From Rhodosorus marinus (taxonomy: Eukaryota; Rhodophyta; Stylonematophyceae; Stylonematales; Stylonemataceae): a DNA stretch of 64,000 nucleotides. The notes under the pieces were generated by a model. It searched no databases. It saw nothing but the letters and a program-made list of their open reading frames with translations, and was not told the DNA's origin. The position numbers and the translations under genes are program-made. Positions 13,801-26,306 of this stretch are shown in pieces. Position 1 is the stretch's first letter; each line of letters starts with the position of its first letter. Where the stretch lies: assembly GCA_029953675.1 (NCBI GenBank), contig JAMWBK010000003.1:2046001-2110000 (forward strand), in the 5' to 3' direction.

Positions 13801-16800
13801 CTTTCCCGCTCTGTCAACAGTGACAAGGGCACCAGAGCCGCAATACGCGATCATGTTGAAATGCAGCTTATGCTGCCTGTGTGAACCTCCCATATCGGAC
13901 TTCTTGAACGAGATCGTACTAGCGCGGGTTGAAATTCTTGGCCCTGCCACGTCTTTTCGAGCTTCGACCACTCTAGGATTTCGCAGTGTCCACAACAGTT
14001 CCATCACAGCTGCATCGAAGAGGCGCCCTTCTGAGAACCCGTGAGAACCTCTCGCCGCAACCATCACGGATTTAGTATTCTCATCGTTAAGGAAAATGTC
14101 TCTGATCGATTCCACCGATGTCATCGAATCGAGGACCTCCTGCAATAGCATCGCAATTCGACTCTTCGTCGTGTCATCGTCGCTCCAAACGGTCTTGCAG
14201 TCCTTTAGTAGCACACTTCGCTGCTCGTCACTCATAGACTCGTCCGACGACGAGTTTTCATGAGAGGCGCTGCGAGGTTGGCCCGAAGCGCCTCCCTCAT
14301 CGGTTCGAACTTCATGCCTTGGGTGTAAAGCGAGGCACTGGTTGAAAGAAGTTCCGGCTCTTGACGAAGGATTGCTTGCGTCGCTTCCACCAGCCCCGCA
14401 ATCACAGAAGAACCGGGACGATCTAGAATATGATATTTCGTGATCCTATGGGTGTGCAATGCGTTAGCGACATCAAAAATTAATCAACCTGAACAAAAAG
14501 GTGATCCTGCTCCAGCGACTGAGCTCTGGAGGGTTAACACGTACTCTATGACAGACCAGAGCACAAACTCTGCAAATTCCTTCGCCGCATGTCATCCCAC
14601 AGGTGTAGCAATAGTACCAGTGCTGTTCGACGAACTGCCTCCCCGTCTCAGTGAATGTACAGCATTGCGAAGCTAGTCCAGCAGAGGAGTATTCGTCTTC
14701 TTCTTCATCATCAGTAGTACTCGCGTCTCCGTCCTCATCAGCATCACCAAGTTCCACAACTTCGCTATCAAGCGCAGGCATTTTCTCTTGGCTCTGATCG
14801 ATGCCCTCCACGGGAGTTTCCATGGCGGACGTATCCTTGAGGCCAAGGGCAGCATAGATCCGGCAAATTCTTTGAATTAAGACGCACGACTTGAGAGCTG
14901 CATCCAATACAAAAGGTCGAAAGTTTCTGTCATCCCAGAGTCGCTGGAGGAGTTCAAAATACATGCCGACCAGTTTCCTCACGAAATGTTCGTTTCCATT
15001 GCCAGCAGCGATCACGAGCCTAAATTCACAACATGTTCCTTACAGTGTTAGATGCTTTTCGCGGAGAAGAGTTCAAGGAGATTTGAAACCCTCCCCTATG
15101 TACTTTCGGTTCGATATTGAAGCCTTACACAATATCAATCGTATAAAGTAGGCTCACAGACGATGCTGAGGGATCCAAAGCACCCCGACGTAGCAAATTA
15201 AATATGAGGTCAACGCTTTCCGGATCCAAGTTTCCAATACTCTCGAAAATCGACACCATGCATTCAGCACCCGTCCGATGAGCGAGAACCTTAGACATGA
15301 TTCTAGGAAACACAGCATCATCTCTCGCAACATCGATCACTGTTTGCCGCACTGCTGCTGTCCATCCGGCGCCCGTAGTAGATGTCGTCATCAGCCTCCG
15401 GAGGGCACCAAGCATTCTTGCACCATCTTGGTCGGCTTCAGATTCCGCAACTTTCAAAAGGGTATCCTTGAGTGACCACCTCGGCACCAGCGTCCCAACA
15501 GCATCATCCTCGCCTCCGCCGAAAACTAACGTTGTAGCTCTCGCTTCAACTGCCGCCAACTCCGGACTTCTCCCGCTGTCTTCCAGAAACTGGAGCCAGC
15601 TTTGGGTTCCCAAGGGTGACTCGACGCACAGTCTAGCAACTGTTGCCATTCGATGACTCAAGAAAATAATGGGAATCGCTTCGTCCTTTTCCACTTCACT
15701 CCCTTTCCAGGCCCTTTTCGCAAGAACAACAAGTAGTTCGTGCACTTCAGAATCATGACCAACCTTCGCTGCCAGCGCAGCACTGTCTGAAATCACTTGC
15801 TCCCCGTGAACGTCGTCAGCAACACAAGTCGCTGCTTCAATGAGGACGAGCATAGTCATCTGCAAAGACGAATAGCCCTTGTCAAGTACCCCGCTCTCTA
15901 ACGCCATGAGGCAGCTCTCGTGAAAGGTCATTCGCGTTGACCGCTTGCGCTTGCGCAGAATCCGGTTGTCTGATTTCCAAACATTCGGGTACCGACCAAC
16001 TAGCGAGTCTAGAGTGGCGAGGATCTGGATAACAGCCTCTGGGTTAGCTCCAGGACGACCTTCGGCTGAATCAGTTCCCTTGATTAGTGACAGCGCGTTC
16101 GCCGTGATCCATATGCAGTCCTTGTGTAGGACATCTTTCCCGAGAGACTCCGCAGCTACTTCTGAAAGTCGTTCACTGTTGAGCTGAATAGTCCGTGTGC
16201 GCAAATTGTTCAAGCGACCGGAGAGTCCACCATGCACCTCAGGAACACTAGATGAACTACCGGGTTGTAGTCTCTCAAGAATCCGCCAGCAAACTTCTGT
16301 GAAGTTGGATATTGTCTCCGTATCATCCCTGTCATACGATGCTCCAATTCGCATGTCCCAGACTCGCGCCCATAGAACGTCGAGGAGAGTCTCCAAGCAG
16401 CTACTTGTGGGCCCAATTGCCGATACAAGCCGCTCTTCTGCATCACTTTTCTCATGCGATGTCATCAGACGTTGAAACTGTTGGGCGCCATCCTCCCCTC
16501 TGACAGAGCTCCGGAATACTTCATTCTCGATTTCGCTCTTGAGCAACATCGGGACACCGTCGTGGGAGAAGAAGCTCGTGCAGTAGTCCAAGATATTAAG
16601 TAGGTTGAGCATTGCGCGCAACTCGTTGTCTCGATTGGACGTGTCATGTAGAACCTTGACGGCCCGGTCGACAACGGCGGACAGTCTCCCCACGAATACT
16701 TTTCGTTGAGCTGGCAATTGCAGAGCGCTGAAGGCGTACGCAATCAAGAGCAGCGTTGCATATGTGATAGTCTGTTTCTTCTTGTTCTCAACGACTTTCT

Positions 16801-18945
16801 CAAGCTCATCGCTGAATCCCAGCAACAGGGTTGTAACGAAATCAGAAGAGCCACCGTTTTGCGTGGAACGCATTTCTTGCTCAGACTTCAGCACGAAGTA
16901 AGCAACGAAGAAGCTTTCATGACGAGCTCCGAGTGGGTCCTTTAACCCTCCTACGCCATCCTCTATAAAGGCGTTCAAAACGCTCGCGTGACATTGACTC
17001 ATGAGGTCAGGATTGTGCTGACCCCTTGGGGCCGACAGAAGAAGGGTTCGGAGTCTCGAAGATAGCACCGATCCCTGAGGCTGCGGAAGGTTTTCCAACG
17101 GAAGCAGCCTTGCAGTTCTCATTGTGGACGCGTAAAATTCGTACAAACCGCGAGTTGCTTCTCTAGGTACGAAATCAATGACCACAGTGAGGATTTGTAT
17201 GGAAAGGTTCACGATCTCGAGGTGGACGGGCTTGAGGGAACTTGATGTAGCTTTGGAGCCGCTACCACTCAGCTCCGAGGTTGCCAAGAACAAACTATCG
17301 TCGAAGGTATTTCCGAACATTTGCACTCCGGATTCCTCCGTCTCAGAAGCCTCGACAGGGGTGGGCGAGGACGGGGGAGCTCGTTCTTCAGCACGAGACG
17401 CGGCAGTCTCCATCACTGTGGAGAGAAGCCGGAGAAGAGTGTTACTTGACTCTTCGGACGATTGAGACTTGACCTGCAGGAACCTATTCATCATGCAGCG
17501 CAGTGGAACAGTAAGAGCGCTGGACACTTGTCTCAACTGCGTCCTCCTGGAAAGTAAGCAGACCACGTAATTCAAGGAGATCACGGGTGACGTACCTCTC
17601 ACACGTTCTCAAGACCTGTTCTGCTGTCGGGTGCAGGGGCAATAGCTCGGATGATATCTCTCTTGTACTGGACAGCTTGAGGGGCCTCGGAAATATATTC
17701 CGAGCAGCTTCAGAGACATCTTTGAGCGATATTCTGGCTCTCTCTGTGCCTATCAGTTGACTCGCAAGCTGTTCAGGTGACTGTAGAGACCTGGATCGAC
17801 TCGACTTTCGAAATCTGCTACGCGTATCATCAACTGGGCCGACAAGTCGCAACAGGAGCAGAAGCGATCTTTTGCAAGCAGCAGGAATCGGGTCGCTGCT
17901 AAAATATCCTTCCAGAGCATCAGTCATGCCGCAGAAAAGCGAGACACACACATTCGCGATTCCAAATTTGCAGCCCTCACAAAAGTCTTCTGCAGCAATC
18001 AGCCAGCTCTCCATGTCGATTGCCGGATACTTCGCGCACAACCTCCCAACCTTTTGACCAAGCGACACGAGGCATTTTGAAGTAAACTCCATGATGCTCC
18101 GCTCCTCTTCTGCTGTGCGCTTTCCCCTAGTTTTGGACTCGATAGCCACCTCGGCACCCATCAGAAGAAAGCGAATCGAGAGGCGAATCGCGGCTGTAGC
18201 CATATCCTCCTCTGCGTCATTGCACTTGTTCACCACCTCGGTTGCTAGGAAGCAGAAAATCTCTTCTGCTCGTATGTTCAACAGGAACGACATAAACGCA
18301 TACTCCGAGGCCGAGTTCTGCTTGTAGTGAGTTCCACTAAAGACGCTGGAAGATGATGTCGAAGCGCCATCTCTAGTAACGAATCTCTCAGGAGCCGTTC
18401 CCTGCCTATCCGAAGACGTAGTCGCCGCTCCTGGAAGCAATGTTCTCGTTTCTTCCATCCAAATTTCATCGTTTAAACGAACGAGATCTTCCAATTTCGA
18501 GCATACAGTGCCGAGATATCGCGAATCCAGCTCCGTACTCTCCCTCGCGAACAAAATGTAATCCAGCGCTTCCGCCAGAATCACAGAAGTTGCCGAAGCT
18601 CTGAGAACAGCCAATGCCGAAAGCTCGGAGGATGCTTCGCTGATTTCACCCTGCCGAACAACGCTCCTTATGTCGTCAAGAACGTCGGTCGTCCTCAACT
18701 CGGACAGGTGAGTAACTGTCTCATCACGCTTCCGTAGCTTCAATCCCAATGCACCGCCTTTCCTCAGGAAACTGAGCACTTTTTTTGCAAAATCATCTCC
18801 TAAAATGAGAAGAGACGGAAAAAGTTGAGCTCGCGTCATTTCACTTCCCAAGAAAAGGAAAACCTGCGAGAAACTCACCCGCATCGCTCCTTTGCGGTTT
18901 CCCTCGTGATCCAGAGCTCCCAAGGTACGGTACCAAGTATGACAT
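4803..18945 (-). CDS. UBR4: UBR4/BIG-type giant E3 ubiquitin ligase (6 exons)
   Basis: N-recognin of the Arg/N-degron pathway (animal UBR4/p600, plant BIG), a giant cytosolic scaffold. Minus-strand exons: 18945-18879, 18799-17596, 17546-15129, 15019-14545, 14445-12494 and 12297-4803; phases agree and give 4536 residues, against about 5100-5200 in human and Arabidopsis. The UBR box spans about residues 1349-1405 across the 14544-14446 intron (CCTFTETG, HWYYCYTC, then DHEISY and FFCDCGAG). A beta-propeller-like region follows in exon 5. Cys-rich zinc modules occur near 2890 (ESDVCAIC) and 3030 (CPRCSRTV, CRQCRNINYE, CIECGYCKHG). The C-terminal module with hemi-RING-like cysteines starts near 4190 (TCLVCRDGF), the part that carries E3 activity in UBR4. 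Exon 6 is an uninterrupted 7495 bases. The ATG at 18945 is the first after an in-frame stop and is in phase with exon 2. The region before the UBR box is about 300 residues shorter than in human. Confidence 0.95.
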
Positions 18946-19655
18946 CTTAATCACCAGCAGAAAAGACAGAAACAAAAACTCCGTTCAGACTCTTCCCGCA
19001 AAAAGCAGAGAACACCCAAAACCACCACTTGGATTCCAGAACTACTCACATATTTCCTTGAATACTCCATTCTACTTTATACACAGTTCAAATATACAGC
19101 GATCTGACTCTCTCCACTCAAGATCCTCCCTACTACCCCCCGCCCCTCAAACGCCGATCATCATCACCAACATATCCATCAAACGAAAAACCACATCCAC
19201 AAAACGTGCTCATCCACAAAACTCAGATTTTATACACACCGTCCTCAAACCACTCGACAATTCAAAAATTTACACATAATCCCTATATACTCAAAGAGTT
19301 GATACCATCTGCTCTCAACCACCAACCCACCTCCCCCACCCTCCCCTTTACCCTCCCCTCAAAAACTTCCATTCCCCTTCACCTCCACGTTTTAAGATAT
19401 TTTTCTCTCAATGCATCCAAAACCCTTGACAAGAGTTTTCCATCATCTCAGGACATAAAAATCTTTCAAAAACCAATTGATTTATCCTAGCCACCTTTCA
19501 GAATAGAAGTTTTCTATCAACCCTGTACAAAGTCTTTCAAAAACAAATTGATTTCCGCAGAACTTTCTATTGGAAGCTTTAAGAGCTGCTTTTCCATCAA
19601 ATCTCAAAACGTTTTAAAAAAATGAAGGTGCCCGAAAGTCAAGCAGTTAAGGGAG
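18946..19655. other. Pyrimidine-rich spacer upstream of UBR4
   Basis: Non-coding 5' flank of the UBR4-type gene. The plus strand is rich in C, A and T runs (especially 19100-19400), so the transcribed strand is purine-rich upstream of the start. Small open frames here (19058-19490) are low-complexity and unsupported. Confidence 0.5.
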
Positions 19656-20224
19656 CGAGGTTGTCCATGGACTGTCCAATATAGTCTATCGGACACGTCC
19701 GATAAATTTTCATTTGGATAGACTCTTCAAAAACAGTAGAAAATTATAGAGTGTCTGCTTTATATTCTTTAAAACAAGAGGTCCAAATATCCGTCCGATA
19801 AATCGTCCGATATTCAATCAACGTTAGTCTAATAATCAATCATCTCCGGACCAGTCTTTGAATCATGATTACTTCTTGGCGTGAGGCAGCTGTCTCTCCC
19901 ATCATGAATTATGATTACTTCTGAATCCATTAAACTGGTTTGCAGGGGAAGAAGGGCTTTTGGAGTAGACGATCAAGCGCTCGCGCCTTCCGAAAGTGAG
20001 TTTTAAATTATCGGACAGGGCAATCGGTTGTTATAGGACTATTTACGGCACGAAACCATAAATAGTAGCTTGTTATTTCTTTTCTATGCAGTCCCGATAA
20101 ACCTTATATCAAACACAGGAGTCCAATAGAAAATGTACATTATTATTTCAAAAGTAAAAAGTCCGATAAGTATTTATCGGACTTATCAGACGGTTTTTTT
20201 ATCGGACGGAGATGATAACCCTAG
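19656..20224. mobile_element. MITE-like element, copy A, rich in GTCCGATA
   Basis: A non-coding block of about 570 bases with eight exact copies of the 8-mer GTCCGATA or its reverse complement: 19687, 19697, 19793, 19805, 20009, 20161, 20175 and 20200. Several form head-to-head pairs (19687-19704; 20161-20182). The ends are loosely inverted: GAGGTTGTCCATGGACTGTCC-like on the left and, reading inward from the right, AGGGTTATCATCTCCGTCC. Copy B at 42086-42982 shares the motif, the phrase TTCAATCAACG and an end resembling the left end here. No transposase is encoded, so it would be non-autonomous. Boundaries are approximate. Confidence 0.55.
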
Positions 20225-21306
20225 TTTAGGCGTGTTTATTTGTGACGGTTAAAATCTAGAAGGCGGCACCGGTGAAGGGACAGGGGGTTTGTGGTGCTGT
20301 TTTGGGGAGATGTTTTGTTTTGTGTGTTGAGTTTGACTGGTTTTTTAACGACTTCGGCGCTGTGAGTGGTTTCTAATGATTTGATCATGAAAGACGTAGT
20401 CAAATCAAAACCTCCCACTCGGGATGTTTGCCTTCAGTCAACAAGAACAGGCGTAAGGCAAGTCAAGCTAGTCGATGAGGAGTGCTGAGCAAGTTCATGC
20501 GGCAAGCTAGGCAAACAGCTTGACTTCAAAATTCATAGAGAAGCAGGGCTGAAGGGTTTATTTATGGCTCATTGGCGTAGGGTGGCACTCTTAGTCCAAG
20601 CGCCACGAATAAACATATCCGCTCACGGGCATTTAGAAGATCGATTGCTGGAAAAGATGCAAGCAGAAGCGCAGTTTTTCATGATGTCTCATGCGAAAGT
20701 CTGTATTTCACTTGCCCCAGCACTCAGATTAGTCATCCTTGCCGTTGAGCTTCGAAGACCAGATGTAAAACCTGACTTTACTCAAGTTCTAGTTTACGGT
20801 TAGCACTACTCGCTCCATGGGCGTGACAGCTGCCGCAAGAACAAATACTGGCAAGAGAGAGACAATCGGAAAGATTGTCATTAAGGAAATCCACTAGGAA
20901 ATCCACTAGCCCTGTCTTCTATGATCCATAATCCTAAGTAAGGAACGAACGCAGATGCGCAGCAGCATGCTGCTCACTTACCCGCTGAAGTAGAGTGAGT
21001 GTTCATCTGCCAACTCTTCAATGAGATATGTCTTGCGTGTGAGACGTTGAGGGAAGACGTATGGACAAGCTGATGACGTTTTGGTTTCGAAGACAGTCGC
21101 ATTGAACGTGTCCATGTTTCGCTATCCAGTTACCCTTGACATAATCTTTGCGTGCTGGCGAAGGGGCAGGATCTAGATAAGAGGTGAAGAATCCAATGTT
21201 ATGGAGGAGGTTCTTGGTTGATGACCTGTGATCAAGCTGTGTTTTCAGCTGGGCTGAGGATCTCAGTGCCGGGCGAATTCGGCTCGTGGCAGACTTTGTA
21301 AGAGCA
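20225..21306. other. Spacer upstream of the sulfotransferase pair
   Basis: No supported gene. A 79-codon open frame at 20564-20803 starts with ATG but has no recognisable features. A 12-base direct duplication GGAAATCCACTA occurs twice in a row near 20886-20909. The promoter of the first sulfotransferase presumably lies here. Confidence 0.4.
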
Positions 21307-22460
21307 ATGAAGAGCTGCAGGGTAGTACTTGGAGTTATGCTTCACCTAGTCGCTTGCAACGCGGAGTTTTCCGAGAGCATCTGTCGGGAGCAAGCGGTCG
21401 GAAAACCTCTGTGTCCAGAACTCTTCCTTCTGGGCGTCCAAAAGAGCGCATCGACAGCGTTTTACTATTTCCTAGTAGAAAAGGCGGCCCTCGATATCAG
21501 GGTACCTAAGAAACTTGGAAGATCCCCACAACTTAGGAAGGAACCCCACTATTTCAACCACCTCTACGAGAAAGGGTTCGAGTGGTATATTAATGGCTAT
21601 GGGCTTCGAAAGAGCATGGACGAATTGGCGATAGATGCAAGTCCAGACTACACCGCGCATCCCCATTGTGCGCAGAGGATAAAGGATGCAATGAATTTCG
21701 AGAGACTGCGGTTCATCATTATTTTTCGAGAGCCTGTTGACCGAGCTTATTCATGGTACAGGCACTGCCACTCCGTAGGGCTCAAGTATCCAAATTATGA
21801 AGACGCGTTCCGAAGCTTTGACTATAAATTCTCGCTGATGGCGAAGTACGCGGCGGAGTTCATCCAAAACTGCGTCCAAATGTACTCAGAGCCCGAGCTC
21901 GTATTTCCAACTTGCGCTCATAGGAACTCACACTTTCTGTACGAAAAGTACTCTGTGCCGGTCGAAGAAACAGGGATGAATACGACTAGTTTTCAAGTCA
22001 TCGGGATGATTTTTACTGAAGGCCTCTACGGATATATCATGTCGCTCTGGTAAGCAAGCCGGTGGATATCCAGTGTGGAGAAAGTGAAGATGTCTGCGTC
22101 CATTTAGAGACTATTTTTGTTTTCAGGTTTGAATATTTTGAGCCACACCAGTTCTGCGTACTAATCTATGACAATCTAGTTGAAGACGCGAGAGCAGAGC
22201 TGGAGAGGATTCGGCCATGTCTAAATTTTTTTGGAAAGGAGCCTGTAATTGGTGAAGACGACGTACGACTGCCGACGGCGAATGTTAAAACTTGTGAAAA
22301 TTGTCCCCTGTACGAGGAATTGGACGAGGAGGCCATTGGACCCGTCCGAAAAAGACTCAACGAGAGACTTTACGCGAAATCTAACGAACTACTCCGATCG
22401 CTTCTGAAAGAGCACAACCTCAGGGATTCTATGATAGAATGGGAGAACAATTACAACTGA
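21307..22460 (+). CDS. Golgi-type sulfotransferase 1 (2 exons)
   Basis: Transfers sulfate from PAPS, probably to a glycan in the secretory pathway. Exons 21307-22049 and 22127-22460 join in phase 2 through a Trp codon and give 358 residues. The ATG at 21307 is chosen over an upstream GTG because it gives a short basic start followed by a hydrophobic stretch (RVVLGVMLHLVAC), a signal peptide or signal anchor. The 5'-phosphosulfate loop is FLLGVQKSASTAF with Lys46. The 3'-phosphate site is IIIFREPVDRAYSWYRH with Arg141 and Ser149. The layout resembles the heparan N-sulfotransferase/Sulfotransfer_1 family, and C-terminal cysteines (CENCPLY) may form a disulfide. The natural acceptor cannot be read from sequence; sulfated cell-wall galactans would fit a red alga. 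The second gene, 1.2 kb downstream, is a tandem paralogue. Confidence 0.88.
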
Positions 22461-23623
22461 AAAAAATGTACCCTTTTTTACCTCCATGACGCTGCGTTCT
22501 TTGCCAACTGTTCGGAGAGCACAAACCTCCTCCAGTTGGGATCTAAAGCTATTCTACCCGGACGCGGGACTTGCTCGGCATCTGGCTGCTTGAGAGGCGC
22601 TAGCCACCGCCGAACCCAGTACGGACTTCGAGGTCGACCGTCTCCAAAATTTCTGTGCTCGAAATGCGGATCGTGTTTGAAGCACACTTTGATGCTTCGG
22701 CCTCCTCTCTGCAAGGCATTCAGTAGAAATATCGATCAGCAAGTGCTGTGCGATTATGCTTACGGCAAAATCAAGTTCAATCATTAACGATATCTTGCAA
22801 TCATTACGGGAATATTGATTAGTTTCTTCATAGCGCTTGAAGTCTCGTGGCAGATTTTTGATGTTTGGGAAAGAGCAATGGCTGACCGAGAGGAGGTGCA
22901 TGAACGACTGCAGACACTGATATTCATCGCCACAGATGAACTGACGCTTAAGTACAGTTCTACCTCGATCCGAACTTACACATTCGAGGTGCCCCACGCA
23001 ATGCGTCAACCACGGCGTGTGTTAAAAGCGCAAATCACTCATAGTTATTCGGAAACCGTATCAGGGACGGATCAATGGAACCGACTAAACCCTTCTTCGA
23101 GACAACTTCTTGAATGGATTGCACCCGCGAGGTCAGACTGCACACCACAGGCATCATCAATAGCCTCTCACACTGCTGGTTGGTTTATCATCGGGTCCAT
23201 TCCTGTTAGTTCCCAGGCTAGCTTAACCCCCATCGTTTCCCAGAACGACCTCTGCAGGTAATTCTGCAGGCCCAGGCTCGTTCTTCTTGGTTGGACTTTC
23301 ATTCCTTAGAACTGGTCTGTGGCATCATCATCCAACAAGAACAATCGGCATTGTTTCAATTCCAGAGGACAACCCAAGCAGACTGGAAACGAAGTCAAGC
23401 AAAGAGAACGGGCCAACTGCTCTTCTTTTCAGGCCACAATTTCGGGATACTACCGATCACCAGCAAACGATTAGTTCTGTCTCGATCCCCAACGTCAAGG
23501 ATGTTGTTAGCTATGTTTGTTGCGGTGTTGATCGGGAGGATTGACTAATGCTTTGGGAGGATGGATTGGGAAGGAGGACGAGAACAGGCTAGATGGAGGA
23601 GGTGACAGGTTGGAATCTGAAGG
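22461..23623. other. Spacer between tandem sulfotransferases
   Basis: No supported gene. A minus-strand open frame (22478-22714, 78 codons) ends only 18 bases from the stop of sulfotransferase 1, and others overlap it up to 23009. None shows a known motif or a convincing splice partner. A decayed gene is possible but not shown. Confidence 0.35.
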
Positions 23624-24813
23624 ATGAGTATCGGAAGATGCGTGTGGATCTTGCTTTTGTTGGCGGTCTGGGTGAGAGGTGAAGATAAATGTGACGCACA
23701 GGAAGTTGGAGAATGGATTTGTCCGGATTTGTTTCTCTTGGGATCAGAGTTGAGCGGGATCATGTACATTACAGAGGTTCTGGCGAGGAGCTTGGGAGAT
23801 CAGATTCGCCTTCCTGATGAAGGAGTTCGAGGGGAAACATGTGGAGGGAGATTGAGGTGCGAATATGGTACTCAGTACTTCAGTTGGCATCACCAGAAAG
23901 GACTAGCGTGGTATAAGGAATCGTACGGTACTCGAAATAGCACCGAGGAAGTTGGCCTGGAAGTGAATCCGCAATACCTAGCTATTCCTTCCGTTCCTTT
24001 TCGTATGCAGAGCGAGTTGCTCCCTTCGCGTCTAAGGTTTATTGTAGCGTTTCGAAATCCGGTGGCTCGGGCGCATGCCGCTTACAGGTCTAGCATCATT
24101 AGTATCGGGAGCAGTTCGTCTAGGATTCATGAGGCATACCTTGCGTTCGACTTCAAATTCTCGCTGATCGCCAGAACTGTCGGTGACTACGTGATGGGAT
24201 GCATTCATCTTCTGAGTCATCCGCAACATGTCTACAGAATGTGTGCTCACGAAAGCAAAATCGATCAGTACCGAAACTATCATGCCTCTGTTCCTGAAAC
24301 TGAAAAGGCAATAACAGACTTCCAGCTGATCGCAAGGCCGTTTACATCGGGGCTCTATGGATATATTATGATTCGCTGGTGAGCGGCGGCGGTCAATAAC
24401 AGTAGAGTCTGAGGAGCCTCCTGCAAGACTTGTTTGATAGACTATTCCTTGATTTCTTATCGTTGTCTTGCCCCCTTTTCATTTCCGGAAGGTTTGAATA
24501 TTTTGAGCCCGAACAGTTTTGCCCGCTGATGTACGAGAACCTCTTGGACGACTTTGAAGCGGAGATTATGAACTTGGAGCCATGCTTGGAGGCCTTTGGA
24601 GCAACTCTGAGGAAGGATCATTACGCAGAAGTGGATATTATCCCCGATCCTGAGGACTGTGCAGGATGCCAATACTTTGAGCAGCTCACCGAGGACGAGA
24701 TGGCGGAAGTTGGAGAACAACTCAACCAGAAGATTTTCGGAGCCTCCAACGACATCCTCAGTGAATTGATGGAAGCCAACTATAAAAGAGATGACATCGG
24801 CAAATGGAGTTAA
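23624..24813 (+). CDS. Sulfotransferase 2, paralogue with degraded PAPS sites
   Basis: Tandem paralogue of the gene at 21307, also 358 residues. Exons 23624-24378 and 24492-24813 are split at the same place and phase (GLYGYIM..W then FEYFEP.QFC). It starts with a clear signal peptide (VWILLLLAVWVRG). Where gene 1 has LLGVQKSASTAF this protein reads LLGSELSGIMYI: the PAPS-contacting Lys is Leu43 and the small residues after it are gone. The 3' site reads FRNPVARAHAAYR: Arg144 is kept but the conserved Ser is Ala152. C-terminal cysteines (CAGCQYF) are kept. The frame is intact, so it looks like a maintained protein with little or no sulfotransferase activity, or a recent loss. A role as a binding partner or decoy is speculation. 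Confidence 0.82.
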
Positions 24814-26306
24814 GCGTATGCGGGACCAGACGCAATGGATCACCGATCTGGGCGTTCAGCTCTTGACGAAGGTAACCCTCGGCGTCATAGCAGCACCTGG
24901 AACATAGCACTTCAGGGTCACATTCACTGAGTAGGCGGCCGAAGTCTTTGTGGAATGCTGGTCGGGATTCCGAGCTGCATTATGCGGAAGCTGCAACAAT
25001 TCCTATGGCTGCTGTACAGCGACAACTCTCTGACTAGATGGGGTGAGGTTGGCGATATAAACTTCTCGCCAAAAACCCACGGGCAACGGCTCTCTGCACA
25101 ATACGCAAATTTGGCATCCAAAGATCCCCGACCAGACTCGCTTGAGATGCCTGGAAACGCAACCTGTGCAATTGACATGTGCTTGACCAAGCCAAGTGAG
25201 AATGGAGGTCCTTGTCCTCCTAGACGCAGGACTACATCGTCCGCAACTAGGAAACAACATTCGTCGTAGGTCTCGCTAGATCATATGCAGAACACAGAAC
25301 ACTCGTCTGCGCGTGAAACCATGAAGACCAAAAGCCGAGTCGTGAGCTCGCACATTGTGCCGTACAATGGAATAAATTGTCATGATTCGGACACAGGCCT
25401 CAAGACATCACCTGACCCTTTCGACCTTGGCCGACCGAGATCCATCTCTAGCGTGAGGCTCACGTGCTGGTCTTCAACATGCGCCTGGAGGCGTGTCAGG
25501 AACGGTGTGGAACCCGTGTTCCTCGTCCTAGGTTATATCGTCCTCGTAGAAATCTTAAGAACCTCTACGAGAAAGGCTTTGTTCGGAGAGTCTCGAAGCT
25601 ACGAGATTGTTGTATGAGAAAAAATCTGGCTTATGTGTTGCTAGTCGTCGAGGCGAAGTCGCGGGACTTTCGTCACCAGCATCGTCAATACTCTCTGTGC
25701 CTGACCATCATCATCCTTCTCCCCAAGCCGCTTCAATAACTCCAGTTCAGCACACCTACCTGCTCTTCACCAACTCTCTTGAAAGGATGGCGGTGGTCAG
25801 TTACATTAACCACATTGAGAAGCTAGGGTTTGTAACGGAGAAGACACAGGTCGCGGGTGGCATTGTACTCCAGATTGGGGTTGGATTAGATGCTTAGGGA
25901 GTCTTTGAAAAGATCTTTTCGGCTTAAAGCGAGGCTGGTCAGGTACAAGACCGCATTGGCCATCTAAGGTAGAGGGAGAAGGCAGAGGTGAATTGTATTA
26001 ATACTACAGATCTGACCTTAAGAAGTCTTCCTCTCTGGCTTTGGGGGAGACCCATGGTGTTGGTCAGGCTACGAAGAGCGTTAACGAGATTTAGGATTTA
26101 GGGGCAAGTCCGTCCGAGGTCGCCGTGGGAGCTTGTTACTAGCAACTACGGATCTGCAGTTGGATTGGATTCTTGTTTTGGTTAATGACGTCTTCGTGTT
26201 GTTGTTTGAAATCTTCTGGAGAGTGAGGAGGATGAACTGAGAACGAGATCAGGTTCTCTCTTGTTATAGGGATTTGCTTTAATTGTTTTCTTGTGTGAAG
26301 GAGGCA
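24814..26306. other. Spacer upstream of RPC3
   Basis: No supported gene. The stretch contains the inverted copy of RPC3 exon 1 listed separately (25693-25765) and a few further phrases of the type GG.GGTGGTCAG near 25785, 25930 and 26050 that may be more decayed copies. The RPC3 promoter should lie just before 26307. Confidence 0.4.
25693..25765 (-). repeat. Inverted partial copy of RPC3 exon 1
   Basis: Read on the minus strand, this segment of about 73 bases matches RPC3 coding sequence at 26391-26461 with roughly ten mismatches by eye. The shared phrases on the plus strand here are CATCCTTCTCC and GTTCAGCACACC, against their reverse complements in the gene. It looks like a local inverted duplication. 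Confidence 0.6.

Noticed and set aside
22478-23009. Minus-strand frames that could be exons of a gene convergent with sulfotransferase 1
   Set aside because: No motif, no consistent splice pair and no good start codon were found.
25461-25740. Possible sulfotransferase relic (peptide NLYEKGF, matching NHLYEKGF of gene 1, with 16 identical bases)
   Set aside because: Only this short match was found; flanking sequence does not align convincingly and no PAPS motif is present.
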